Of a stretch of DNA of 64,000 nt, positions 36,131-44,221 are shown piece by piece (within the stretch, counting starts at the first letter, position 1; each line of letters opens with the position of its first letter). Origin of the DNA: Parazoarcus communis (GTDB lineage: Bacteria; Pseudomonadota; Gammaproteobacteria; Burkholderiales; Rhodocyclaceae). A program made the translations under genes and the position numbers. The DNA lies in the NCBI RefSeq assembly GCF_003111665.1, contig NZ_CP022188.1, forward strand, positions 1,054,001 to 1,118,000, given 5' to 3'. The notes below the pieces were generated by a model. It saw only the letters and a program-made list of their open reading frames with translations, was not told the origin of the DNA and made no database searches.

Positions 36131-39100
36131 TCATTTGTCGATCAGAAGCTGATTATTGGTGATGAGCTGATTAATGATGTCATGACTGCTCAGCGCACTG
36201 TCGAAGGTCACATTCTCCAGCACGATGGTCTGATCCTCCGCGCCCGCCGAGTACCCTCCCGCAAAACCGCCACTGCTGCTGACATGCAGCACGGTATTGC
36301 CAGAAACCTGCTCGACACTCAGGAAGTTGTCGATCGTTGCACTGCTTTCGTCCTTAAGCAGATCGGCCAGATCCAGACGGTCGGCGGTGCCGGTACCGTC
36401 ATAGATGCCGACGGTAAAGTCACCAACGGTGTCCACCGCGGGGTTCCCTGCCGTGCCGCCATCGTTGAGCTTCCAGACGAAGGTGTCGGCGCCGAGATCG
36501 CCAAGCAGACTGTCATTGCCCGCACCACCCCGCAAGGAGTCATTGCCGGAACCGCCCGACAACAGATCGTCGCCCGCGGCACCCACAAGCTCGCTGCCCG
36601 GCGCCACAGTGTCTGCGGTCCCAACGATGATCGTGAAGCTCTTTACCGACAGCGCGGTGTCGCCGTTGGGCTCGACCGAACTGGCGCTCACTTGCAGCGC
36701 GAAATCCGTGGATGATCCGCTCGGCGGCGTAACCGTCAGCGTCGATGTATCCCAGCCTGCAAGGCTGAGCACAGCGTCTGCAGACGAGGATGAGTATTCG
36801 TTTCCGCTGCCATCGCGCAAAACCGAACCTGCAGGAATGCCGCTCATGCTCAGGCTCGACAAGGCTTCGGAGTTATCCTGGTCCTGCGCGAGCACGGAGA
36901 TGTCGATCGGATAGCGCGTCTCCAGCACTGGCTGTGTGGTACCCACGTAGGTGAGCCCGGTGATGAAATAGTCGCTCCCGTCCCCGGTTTCGACGCCCGG
37001 CCCTTGTGCATAACCGCTTTGAGCCTTGAACACGACGGTGTCGAACGTCCCGCCGCCAGAAACAGACATCGTCACCGAACCCGTGTTCTTGTTGGCAGCA
37101 GCAACGAACGTCCCGCTCGCGACCAGTACGCCATTGCTGTACAGCTCGTAAATTCCCTGCTCCGACCGGCCTGCAACACCGTTGTCTTTCTCATACAGAT
37201 TCGAGAATGACGCCGTGGCACTGGTCAGCGCATAGTCGAACTTGAAAACAAGCTGCTCGGACGTGTCATGCTCATAGCTGTATCCGATCTGCGTCACGGA
37301 ACCGGGGTGTGTCCCTGTCGCACCGATCTTTCCCCCCCCAACATAGACGTTCGAAGCGGATACGGACGTCAGCTGCCCGGTCAACGGGTCAACGTTTGCA
37401 GCGCCAACCGTCACGCCCGACGTCGAGAACAAGTTCGAACTCGTCAGTGCGCCACTCACTGGTGTACCTTGCGAAACGGTAACCTGTACCGGACTTCCAA
37501 GCGCGACCGTGAACGATGCTGCATCGGCGATCGGCTCAATATCGATCGACAGGCTCTTTTCGGCACCGAGATCGCTGCCGTCGGTTGGCTTGAACGAGAA
37601 GCGCGCGTAATCAGCCTCTTTGTTACCAACTCCAGTCCCGCCAAAGACGTCGCTGCCCGACTCATCAGCGGCAGGGACGAAGCGCAGGCTACCGCTTGCA
37701 ATATCGGCCTGCGAAATCGTCTGATTCAGCGTCACATCCTGCCAACTGCCACCCGAGAAGACCTGCAGCACTCCATCTTCAGGCAACACAGTGACCTGAA
37801 TGCCAAGCGATGCCAGATCTGAATCAGCATCCGTGACGTTGAAGTCGGCCCAGGAGAATACGTAAGCCGTATCCTCGACGCCGAATACCGCGCCATCGGT
37901 CGCTGTCGGCGCGGCGTTGACCGGGGTGACCGTAATCACGCCCGTGGCCGGGGTGCCGTCTTCCAGACCCTGGTCATCGACCGAGGCGTAGGTGAAGTTC
38001 GTCTCGCCGTTCCAGTTCGCGTTCGGCACGAAGGTGACCGTGGCACCGTTGGCGGTGGCTGGGATCTCGGTGCCCACGGCGACCGGGTTGCCGTTGAGCA
38101 GCAGCGTGCCGTTGAGCGGTAGCGTCTTGATCACGAAGTGATCCACCGTGCCGTCAACGTCGCTACCGGACAGGCTGACCGGGATCGAGGCGGCGTCTTC
38201 TGCGCCGCTCGCGCTGGTCGCCGCGGTGTCCGGGGCGTCGTTGACCGGGCTCACCGTCACCGTGGCGGTGGCCGGGGTGCCGTCTTCCAGACCCTGGTCA
38301 TCGACCGAGGCGTAGGTGAAGTTCGTCTCGCCATTCCAGTTGGCGTTCGGCACGAAGGTGACCGTGGCGCCATTGGCGGTGGCTGGGATCTCGGTGCCCA
38401 CGGCGACCGGGTTGCCGTTGAGCAGCAGCGTGCCGTTGAGCGGCAGCGTCTTGATCACGAAGTGATCGACTGTGCCGTCCGGATCCGAGCCCGACAGGCT
38501 GACCGGGATCGCAGCGGCATCCTCTGCGCCGCTCGCGCTGGTCGTAGTGGTTTCGGGGGCGTCGTTGACCGGGCTCACCGTCACCGTGGCGGTGGCCGGG
38601 GTACTGTCTTCCAGACCAAGGTCATCGACCGAGGCGTAGGTGAAGTTCGTCTCGCCATTCCAGTTGGCGTTCGGCACGAAGGTGACCGTGGCGCCATTGG
38701 CGGTGGCTGGGATCTCGGTGCCCACGGCGACCGGGTTGCCGTTGAGCAGCAGCGTGCCGTTGAGCGGCAGCGTCTTGATCACGAAGTGATCGACTGTGCC
38801 GTCCGGATCCGAGCCCGACAGGCTGACCGGGATCGAAGCGGCATCCTCTGCGCCGCTCGCGCTGGTCGCGGCGGTTTCGGGGGCATCGTTGACCGGGCTC
38901 ACCGTCACCGTGGCGGTGGCCGGGGTGCTGTCTTCCAGACCCAGGTCATCGACCGAGGCGTAGGTGAAGTTCGTCTCACCGTTCCAGTTCGCGTTCGGCA
39001 CGAAGGTGACCGTGGCGCCGTTGGCGGTGGCTGGGATCTCGGTGCCCACGGCGACCGGGTTGCCGTTGAGCAGCAGCGTGCCGTTGAGCGGCAGCGTCTT

Positions 39101-42031
39101 GATCACGAAGTGATCCACCGTGCCGTCAACGTCGCTACCGGACAGGCTGACCGGGATCGAAGCGGCATCCTCTGCGCCGCTCGCGCTGGTCGCGGCGGTT
39201 TCGGGGGCATCGTTGACCGGGCTCACCGTCACCGTGGCGGTGGCCGGGGTGCTGTCTTCCAGACCCAGGTCATCGACCGAGGCGTAGGTGAAGTTCGTCT
39301 CACCGTTCCAGTTCGCGTTCGGCACGAAGGTGACCGTGGCGCCGTTGGCGGTGGCCGGGATCTCGGTGCCCACGGCGACCGGGTTGCCGTTGAGCAGCAG
39401 CGTGCCGTTGAGCGGCAGCGTCTTGATCACGAAGTGATCCACCGTGCCGTCAACGTCGCTACCGGACAGGCTGACCGGGATCGAAGCGGCATCCTCTGCG
39501 CCGCTCGCGCTGGTCGCGGCGGTTTCGGGGGCATCGTTGACCGGGCTCACCGTCACCGTGGCGGTGGCCGGGGTGCTGTCTTCCAGACCCAGGTCATCGA
39601 CCGAGGCGTAGGTGAAGTTCGTCTCACCGTTCCAGTTCGCGTTCGGCACGAAGGTGACCGTGGCGCCGTTGGCGGTGGCCGGGATCTCGGTGCCCACGGC
39701 GACCGGGTTGCCGTTGAGCAGCAGCGTGCCGTTGAGCGGCAAGGTCCTGATCACGAAGTGATCCACCGTGCCGTCAACGTCGCTACCGGACAGGCTGACC
39801 GGGATCGAGGCGGCGTCCTCTGCGCCGCTCGCGCTGGTCGCGGCGGTTTCGGGGGCATCGTTGACCGGGCTCACCGTCACCGTGGCGGTGGCCGGGGTGC
39901 TGTCTTCCAGACCCTGGTCATCGACCGAGGCGTAGGTGAAGTTCGTCTCGCCGTTCCAGTTCGCGTTCGGCACGAAGGTGACCGTGGCACCGTTGGCGGT
40001 GGCTGGGATCTCGGTGCCCACGGCGACCGGGTTGCCGTTGAGCAGCAGCGTGCCGTTGAGCGGCAGCGTCTTGATCACGAAGTGATCCACCGTGCCGTCA
40101 ACGTCGCTACCGGACAGGCTGACCGGGATCGAGGCGGCGTCTTCTGCACCGCTCGCACTGGTCGCCGCCGTGTCGGGGGCGTCGTTGACCGGGGTAACCG
40201 TGATCTCGGCCAGGGCCGGGGTGCTGTCTTCCAGGCCGTCGTTATCCACCGCGGCGTAGGTGAAGCTGGTATCGCCGTTCCAGTTCGCAGTCGGCACAAA
40301 GGTGATCGCGGCCGCGTTGCCGCTGGCAGGGATCTGGGTCGTGCCATCGATCGGCACACCGTTGAGCAACAGGGTCCCGTTGGCCGGCGGTGTCTTGATC
40401 ACGAAGTAATCCACCGTGCCATCCACGTCACTGCCCGACAGGCTCACCGGGATCGACGTCGCATCTTCCGCGCCGCTGGCACTGGTCGCAGCCGTGTCGG
40501 GGGCGTCGTTGACCGGGGTAACCGTGATCTCGGCCAGGGCCGGGGTGCTGTCTTCCAGGCCGTCGTTATCCACCGCGGCGTAGGTGAAGCTGGTGTCGCC
40601 GCTCCAGTTCGCAGTCGGCACAAAGGTGATCGCGGCCGCGTTGCCGCTGGCAGGGATCTGGGTCGTGCCATCGATCGGCACACCGTTGAGCAACAGGGTC
40701 CCGTTGGCCGGCGGTGTCTTGATCACGAAGTAATCCACCGTGCCATCCACGTCACTGCCCGACAGGCTCACCGGGATGCCCGCCGCGTCTTCCGCGCCGC
40801 TGGCGCTGGTGGCCGCCGTGTCGGGGGCGTCGTTGACCGGGGTAACCGTGATCTCGGCCAGGGCCGGGGTGCTGTCTTCCAGGCCTTCGTTATCCACCGC
40901 GGCGTAGGTGAAGCTGGTGTCGCCGCTCCAGTTCGCAGTCGGCACAAAGGTGATCGCGGCCGCGTTGCCGCTGGCAGGGATCTGGGTCGTGCCATCGATC
41001 GGCACACCGTTGAGCAACAGGGTCCCGTTGGCCGGCGGTGTCTTGATCACGAAGTAATCCACCGTGCCATCCACGTCACTGCCCGACAGGCTCACCGGGA
41101 TGCCCGCCGCGTCTTCCGCGCCGCTGGCGCTGGTGGCCGCCGTGTCGGGGGCGTCGTTGACCGGGGTAACCGTGATCTCGGCCAGGGCCGGGGTGCTGTC
41201 TTCCAGGCCGTCGTTATCCACCGCGGCGTAGGTGAAGCTGGTATCGCCGTTCCAGTTCGCAGTCGGCACAAAGGTGATCGCGGCCGCGTTGCCGCTGGCA
41301 GGGATCTGGGTCGTGCCATCGATCGGCACACCGTTGAGCAACAGGGTCCCGTTGGCCGGCGGTGTCTTGATCACGAAGTAATCCACCGTGCCATCCACGT
41401 CACTGCCCGACAGGCTCACCGGGATGCCCGCCGCGTCTTCCGCGCCGCTGGCGCTGGTGGCCGCCGTGTCGGGGGCAGCATTGACAGGTGTGCCCGTAAC
41501 CGGCGTCTCAGTCTCAGCCGTCGTCGTCACCGCCTGCGCTTCATCGGTTTCGTCTCCGGTAGCGCGCAGTTCAGGCGGCACAACTGCAGTCGATGCTTCG
41601 AATTCGAACTCGATCGGATCGACACCTTCGGTAATCCGCAGCAGACGTACGAAGTCATTGCCGTCACCACCGCCACCACCGGTCAGGCCGGCGGCCGGAT
41701 CCTCGAGCACGTCGTCGAGGTTGGTGCCGTCGTTGAGGGCCTGGATGACCTGCTGGATGGTGCCGTCAGCCAGTTGCGCTTCATTGGCCTGCGGACGGGT
41801 GGACTCGGAAAGGTCGGCTGAGATCAGGACGGCCTGGTCTTCACCGACCGGAACGATGCTGCCGTCGGCAACCACCAGGAGCTCGGCGCGAGCACCGGCT
41901 GCGGTCACGAGGGTCTCGCCTTCGAGCAGGGCGTCGCCAACCTTGAGCAGGCGGAGATTGCCCGCCTGGTCCCTGGCCTCTGCCTTGCCGGTGATACTGA
42001 CGACGGTTGCGACTGCCTTTGCGCTTGCCAT
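36131..42031 (-). CDS. Giant LapA-type RTX adhesin with retention module
   Basis: A 1966-residue surface adhesin exported by the type I system. The ATG at 42031 has AGGAG upstream. Order of parts: N-terminal retention module (about 1-110, VATVVSITGKAEARD... pattern) that plugs the outer-membrane channel; a PAAG cleavage motif (112-115) in the position used by LapG; Gly-rich linker; eleven 108-residue Ig-like tandem repeats (186-1373); a further Ig-like domain; a beta-rich ligand-type domain; and C-terminal RTX nonapeptides (DDLLSGGSGND, NDSLRGGAGND) plus the T1SS end. Held on the cell when c-di-GMP is high. Ends 30 nt before the next gene. Confidence 0.93.
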   Translation of the reverse strand: MASAKAVATVVSITGKAEARDQAGNLRLLKVGDALLEGETLVTAAGARAELLVVADGSIVPVGEDQAVLISADLSESTRPQANEAQLADGTIQQVIQALNDGTNLDDVLEDPAAGLTGGGGGDGNDFVRLLRITEGVDPIEFEFEASTAVVPPELRATGDETDEAQAVTTTAETETPVTGTPVNAAPDTAATSASGAEDAAGIPVSLSGSDVDGTVDYFVIKTPPANGTLLLNGVPIDGTTQIPASGNAAAITFVPTANWNGDTSFTYAAVDNDGLEDSTPALAEITVTPVNDAPDTAATSASGAEDAAGIPVSLSGSDVDGTVDYFVIKTPPANGTLLLNGVPIDGTTQIPASGNAAAITFVPTANWSGDTSFTYAAVDNEGLEDSTPALAEITVTPVNDAPDTAATSASGAEDAAGIPVSLSGSDVDGTVDYFVIKTPPANGTLLLNGVPIDGTTQIPASGNAAAITFVPTANWSGDTSFTYAAVDNDGLEDSTPALAEITVTPVNDAPDTAATSASGAEDATSIPVSLSGSDVDGTVDYFVIKTPPANGTLLLNGVPIDGTTQIPASGNAAAITFVPTANWNGDTSFTYAAVDNDGLEDSTPALAEITVTPVNDAPDTAATSASGAEDAASIPVSLSGSDVDGTVDHFVIKTLPLNGTLLLNGNPVAVGTEIPATANGATVTFVPNANWNGETNFTYASVDDQGLEDSTPATATVTVSPVNDAPETAATSASGAEDAASIPVSLSGSDVDGTVDHFVIRTLPLNGTLLLNGNPVAVGTEIPATANGATVTFVPNANWNGETNFTYASVDDLGLEDSTPATATVTVSPVNDAPETAATSASGAEDAASIPVSLSGSDVDGTVDHFVIKTLPLNGTLLLNGNPVAVGTEIPATANGATVTFVPNANWNGETNFTYASVDDLGLEDSTPATATVTVSPVNDAPETAATSASGAEDAASIPVSLSGSDVDGTVDHFVIKTLPLNGTLLLNGNPVAVGTEIPATANGATVTFVPNANWNGETNFTYASVDDLGLEDSTPATATVTVSPVNDAPETAATSASGAEDAASIPVSLSGSDPDGTVDHFVIKTLPLNGTLLLNGNPVAVGTEIPATANGATVTFVPNANWNGETNFTYASVDDLGLEDSTPATATVTVSPVNDAPETTTTSASGAEDAAAIPVSLSGSDPDGTVDHFVIKTLPLNGTLLLNGNPVAVGTEIPATANGATVTFVPNANWNGETNFTYASVDDQGLEDGTPATATVTVSPVNDAPDTAATSASGAEDAASIPVSLSGSDVDGTVDHFVIKTLPLNGTLLLNGNPVAVGTEIPATANGATVTFVPNANWNGETNFTYASVDDQGLEDGTPATGVITVTPVNAAPTATDGAVFGVEDTAYVFSWADFNVTDADSDLASLGIQVTVLPEDGVLQVFSGGSWQDVTLNQTISQADIASGSLRFVPAADESGSDVFGGTGVGNKEADYARFSFKPTDGSDLGAEKSLSIDIEPIADAASFTVALGSPVQVTVSQGTPVSGALTSSNLFSTSGVTVGAANVDPLTGQLTSVSASNVYVGGGKIGATGTHPGSVTQIGYSYEHDTSEQLVFKFDYALTSATASFSNLYEKDNGVAGRSEQGIYELYSNGVLVASGTFVAAANKNTGSVTMSVSGGGTFDTVVFKAQSGYAQGPGVETGDGSDYFITGLTYVGTTQPVLETRYPIDISVLAQDQDNSEALSSLSMSGIPAGSVLRDGSGNEYSSSSADAVLSLAGWDTSTLTVTPPSGSSTDFALQVSASSVEPNGDTALSVKSFTIIVGTADTVAPGSELVGAAGDDLLSGGSGNDSLRGGAGNDSLLGDLGADTFVWKLNDGGTAGNPAVDTVGDFTVGIYDGTGTADRLDLADLLKDESSATIDNFLSVEQVSGNTVLHVSSSGGFAGGYSAGAEDQTIVLENVTFDSALSSHDIINQLITNNQLLIDK
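37913..41476 (-). repeat. Eleven tandem 324-bp repeats in the adhesin gene
   Basis: Each unit encodes 108 residues beginning AP(D/E)TAATSASGAED and ending PVND. The first four copies (40181-41476) form one near-identical family (YFVIKTPPANG; PIDGTTQIPAS) and the next seven (37913-40180) another (HFVIKTLPLNG; PVAVGTEIPAT). Nucleotide identity inside each family is very high. Confidence 0.95.
41687..41698 (-). other. Predicted LapG cleavage motif PAAG in the adhesin
   Basis: Residues 112-115 of the adhesin read P-A-A-G, matching the (T/A/P)AAG LapG site, with cleavage expected between the two Ala. It lies directly after the retention module and before a Gly-rich linker, as in LapA. Confidence 0.75.
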
Positions 42032-42147
42032 GTTCTGCTCTCCTGATCTGCTGCCCCGTGCGCCAAAGCTGCGCATCGGGAAACGGGTTCGATGGCAGAC
42101 ACCTTATCGGGCTGCGTTCCCCGCCTCTATTGGACCAGTGGACAAGC

Positions 42148-42163
42148 CGTGACTTAGCTCACG
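42148..42163. promoter_or_regulatory. CRP/Vfr-like site upstream of the adhesin
   Basis: CGTGA-CTTAGC-TCACG is a perfect palindrome with the GTGA-N6-TCAC core of CRP-family sites, 117 nt upstream of the adhesin ATG and just past the LuxR-type gene stop. Confidence 0.35.
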
Positions 42164-42164
42164 C

Positions 42165-42785
42165 TCAGGGGGCAAGCGCGCCTGCGTGGCTGGACATCTT
42201 CAACGCAAGTTGCATGCGATCGCGCACCGCAAGCTTCTCGAAGATGGCTGACAGATGGGCCTTGACCGTGCGCTCCGTGATGGCGAGCGCTGCAGCGACT
42301 TCCTTGTTGGTGAGCCCGCGCGCGACAGCGAGCGCGACCTCGCGCTCGCGCTCGGTCAGACACGCCAGGGCTTGCTCCGAAGACAGGTCTGTCGCGGCCC
42401 CGCCTGCGTTGGTGGCACGAATCGCCCGCGCCATGAGCTCGGGCCCCACCCACAGGCCGCCGTGAAGCACGACAACCGCCACCTCGCGCAGCATCGCAGG
42501 CGTGGCAAAGGCATGGCAGTAGCCCCGGGCACCGGCTTCCAGGGCCTGCAGGCCCTCGGCCTGGTCAGGGGTGCCCGAGATCACGACGCTGCGGATGCCT
42601 GCATCGCCCCGTTGTTGTACCAGCTGTTCGCGCCAGCCGGGCACGCGGGTGCTGACCCACAGAATGCTGGAATCGTCGTGAATATGACCCACGGGCACGG
42701 CGGCCACCGCGACAGCCTCCGGAAACGCCTCCTGCCAGCGCGGCAGAAGCTGACGATCCGGGCTCAGAAAGAAATGCTTTGTCAT
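42165..42785 (-). CDS. LuxR-type regulator with degenerate receiver
   Basis: A 206-residue protein. The N-terminal receiver-like fold (about 1-125) lacks the phospho-acceptor Asp: the expected strand reads ILWVSTRVPGW. A C-terminal LuxR/GerE helix-turn-helix (LTEREREVALAVARGLTNKEVA) is intact. Its ATG overlaps the lapC stop by 4 nt and the adhesin gene starts 133 nt downstream, so it may control the adhesin. It probably responds to something other than phosphorylation, if it senses anything. Confidence 0.85.
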   Translation of the reverse strand: MTKHFFLSPDRQLLPRWQEAFPEAVAVAAVPVGHIHDDSSILWVSTRVPGWREQLVQQRGDAGIRSVVISGTPDQAEGLQALEAGARGYCHAFATPAMLREVAVVVLHGGLWVGPELMARAIRATNAGGAATDLSSEQALACLTEREREVALAVARGLTNKEVAAALAITERTVKAHLSAIFEKLAVRDRMQLALKMSSHAGALAP

Positions 42786-44221
42786 CGTTCCGTCAAGGCA
42801 TTGGCCTTGGCCCTGATTACGGGCTTGATCAGATAGGAAAGTACCGTCTTCTTGCCGGTAAGGATGTCGACCTCGGCCACCATGCCGGGAATGATTGGCA
42901 GGTTTTCACCGAGGCTGCTCTTGAGCGTGCGCACGCGAACGATGTAGAAGGCATTGCCCTTGTCGTCGGTCACGCTATCGGCCGAGATCTGCTCCACGAC
43001 GGCATCGAGACCGCCGTAAATCGCAAAGTCATAAGCAGTGAACTTGACCACCGCATTCTGGCCGGGACGCAGGAATGCAATGTCCTTGGGCGTAATCTTG
43101 GCCTCGAGGATCAGCGCATCGTCGAGCGGAACGATCTCGACCACTTCCTTGCCCGGTTGCACGACGCCGCCGACGGTACTCACCAGCAGACGTTTCACGG
43201 TTCCGCGCACCGGCGAACGAATTTCGGCGTGCTTGACCCTGTCTTCCAGCGCGCGACTGCCTTCGGACAGGCTGCCGAGCTTGTTCATGGTGTCCGAGAG
43301 TTCGTTGCGCAACTGGTTGCGGAAATTGAGTTCAACCTCCTGGATCTTGCCGTTCGCCTCATTGATTGCCGACTGAATGCGCAGGATCTGCGACGAAGCC
43401 TGATCGCGCTCGCCACGCAGGCGGGAGACGTCGCGGCGCAGGCGCAGCAGATCGACTTCGGACACTGCACCGGACGCCAGCAGCGGCTCGGTGACAGTCA
43501 GCTCCTGCTGTACCAGATCAAAGGAGCGGCCAGCCTGCTCGCGCCGCGAACGCACTTCATTGAGTTCCTGCTCGCGCTGGTTGAGTTGCTGACGCGCAAT
43601 CGACAGCTGCGCCTCCATCTCGGCGCGGGTCGAATCGTACAAACGGCGCTCATGGGCAACGATATCCGGCACCTCACGTTCGGCCTCTGGCGGAACCGTC
43701 ATCGCCGTGCCGGAGGTGAGCGCCTTCAACCGCGCAGCCTTGACCTGCAGGGCGAAGTACTGCGCGCGGTTTTCCAGCAGGGAAGACACGAAGCGTGTCG
43801 GATCGATACGCAGCAGCAGGTCGCCGGCGTTGACGATCTGCCCCTCGCGCACCGGCATCTCTTCGACGACGCCGCCGTCGACGGTTTGAATGACCTGCAA
43901 CTGGGACGACGGCACGACCTTGGCCTCGCCACGGGTGACCTCGTCGATGGGCGCAAAGGCGGCCCACACAAGGAGGATGAGCACCACGGCCGCCACACCA
44001 CGCAACAGCATGCGCGCACGCAGGGGCTCCTGCTGCAGGCGGGCCCAGTCGGCGTCACCCGCCCAGTCGAGCTTGTCTTCACGCTCGGGCGGCGCAAACC
44101 GGCCGAACAGGCGTTCGGAGAACGGTCGCGCGCGCTTGTCCACCTGCGCCGACACCTTGCCGATGCCCTTGAACGCACGTTCCTGGACGCCGCCGCCCCC
44201 GGCTTTGTTGTCACTCATCAC
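42782..44221 (-). CDS. lapC: Type I secretion membrane-fusion protein (HlyD family)
   Basis: A 479-residue periplasmic adaptor anchored by one N-terminal helix (about 72-93). A barrel-sandwich lipoyl half (VDGGVVEEMPVREGQIVNAGDLLLRID in parts around 125-150), a long coiled coil (about 190-330) and the C-terminal lipoyl/beta-barrel part (RGTVKRLLVSTVGGVV, PGKEVVEIVP) give a full HlyD/LapC layout. Links LapB to LapE. Coupled to lapB by a 4-nt overlap and to the LuxR-type gene at its 3' end. Confidence 0.9.
   Translation of the reverse strand: MMSDNKAGGGGVQERAFKGIGKVSAQVDKRARPFSERLFGRFAPPEREDKLDWAGDADWARLQQEPLRARMLLRGVAAVVLILLVWAAFAPIDEVTRGEAKVVPSSQLQVIQTVDGGVVEEMPVREGQIVNAGDLLLRIDPTRFVSSLLENRAQYFALQVKAARLKALTSGTAMTVPPEAEREVPDIVAHERRLYDSTRAEMEAQLSIARQQLNQREQELNEVRSRREQAGRSFDLVQQELTVTEPLLASGAVSEVDLLRLRRDVSRLRGERDQASSQILRIQSAINEANGKIQEVELNFRNQLRNELSDTMNKLGSLSEGSRALEDRVKHAEIRSPVRGTVKRLLVSTVGGVVQPGKEVVEIVPLDDALILEAKITPKDIAFLRPGQNAVVKFTAYDFAIYGGLDAVVEQISADSVTDDKGNAFYIVRVRTLKSSLGENLPIIPGMVAEVDILTGKKTVLSYLIKPVIRAKANALTER

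Noticed and set aside
38138..41821. A 1227-codon plus-strand open frame with repeats
   Set aside because: It is antisense to the adhesin repeats; its regularity comes from the 324-bp units, with His/Arg/Gly-rich sequence unlike any protein and no ribosome site.
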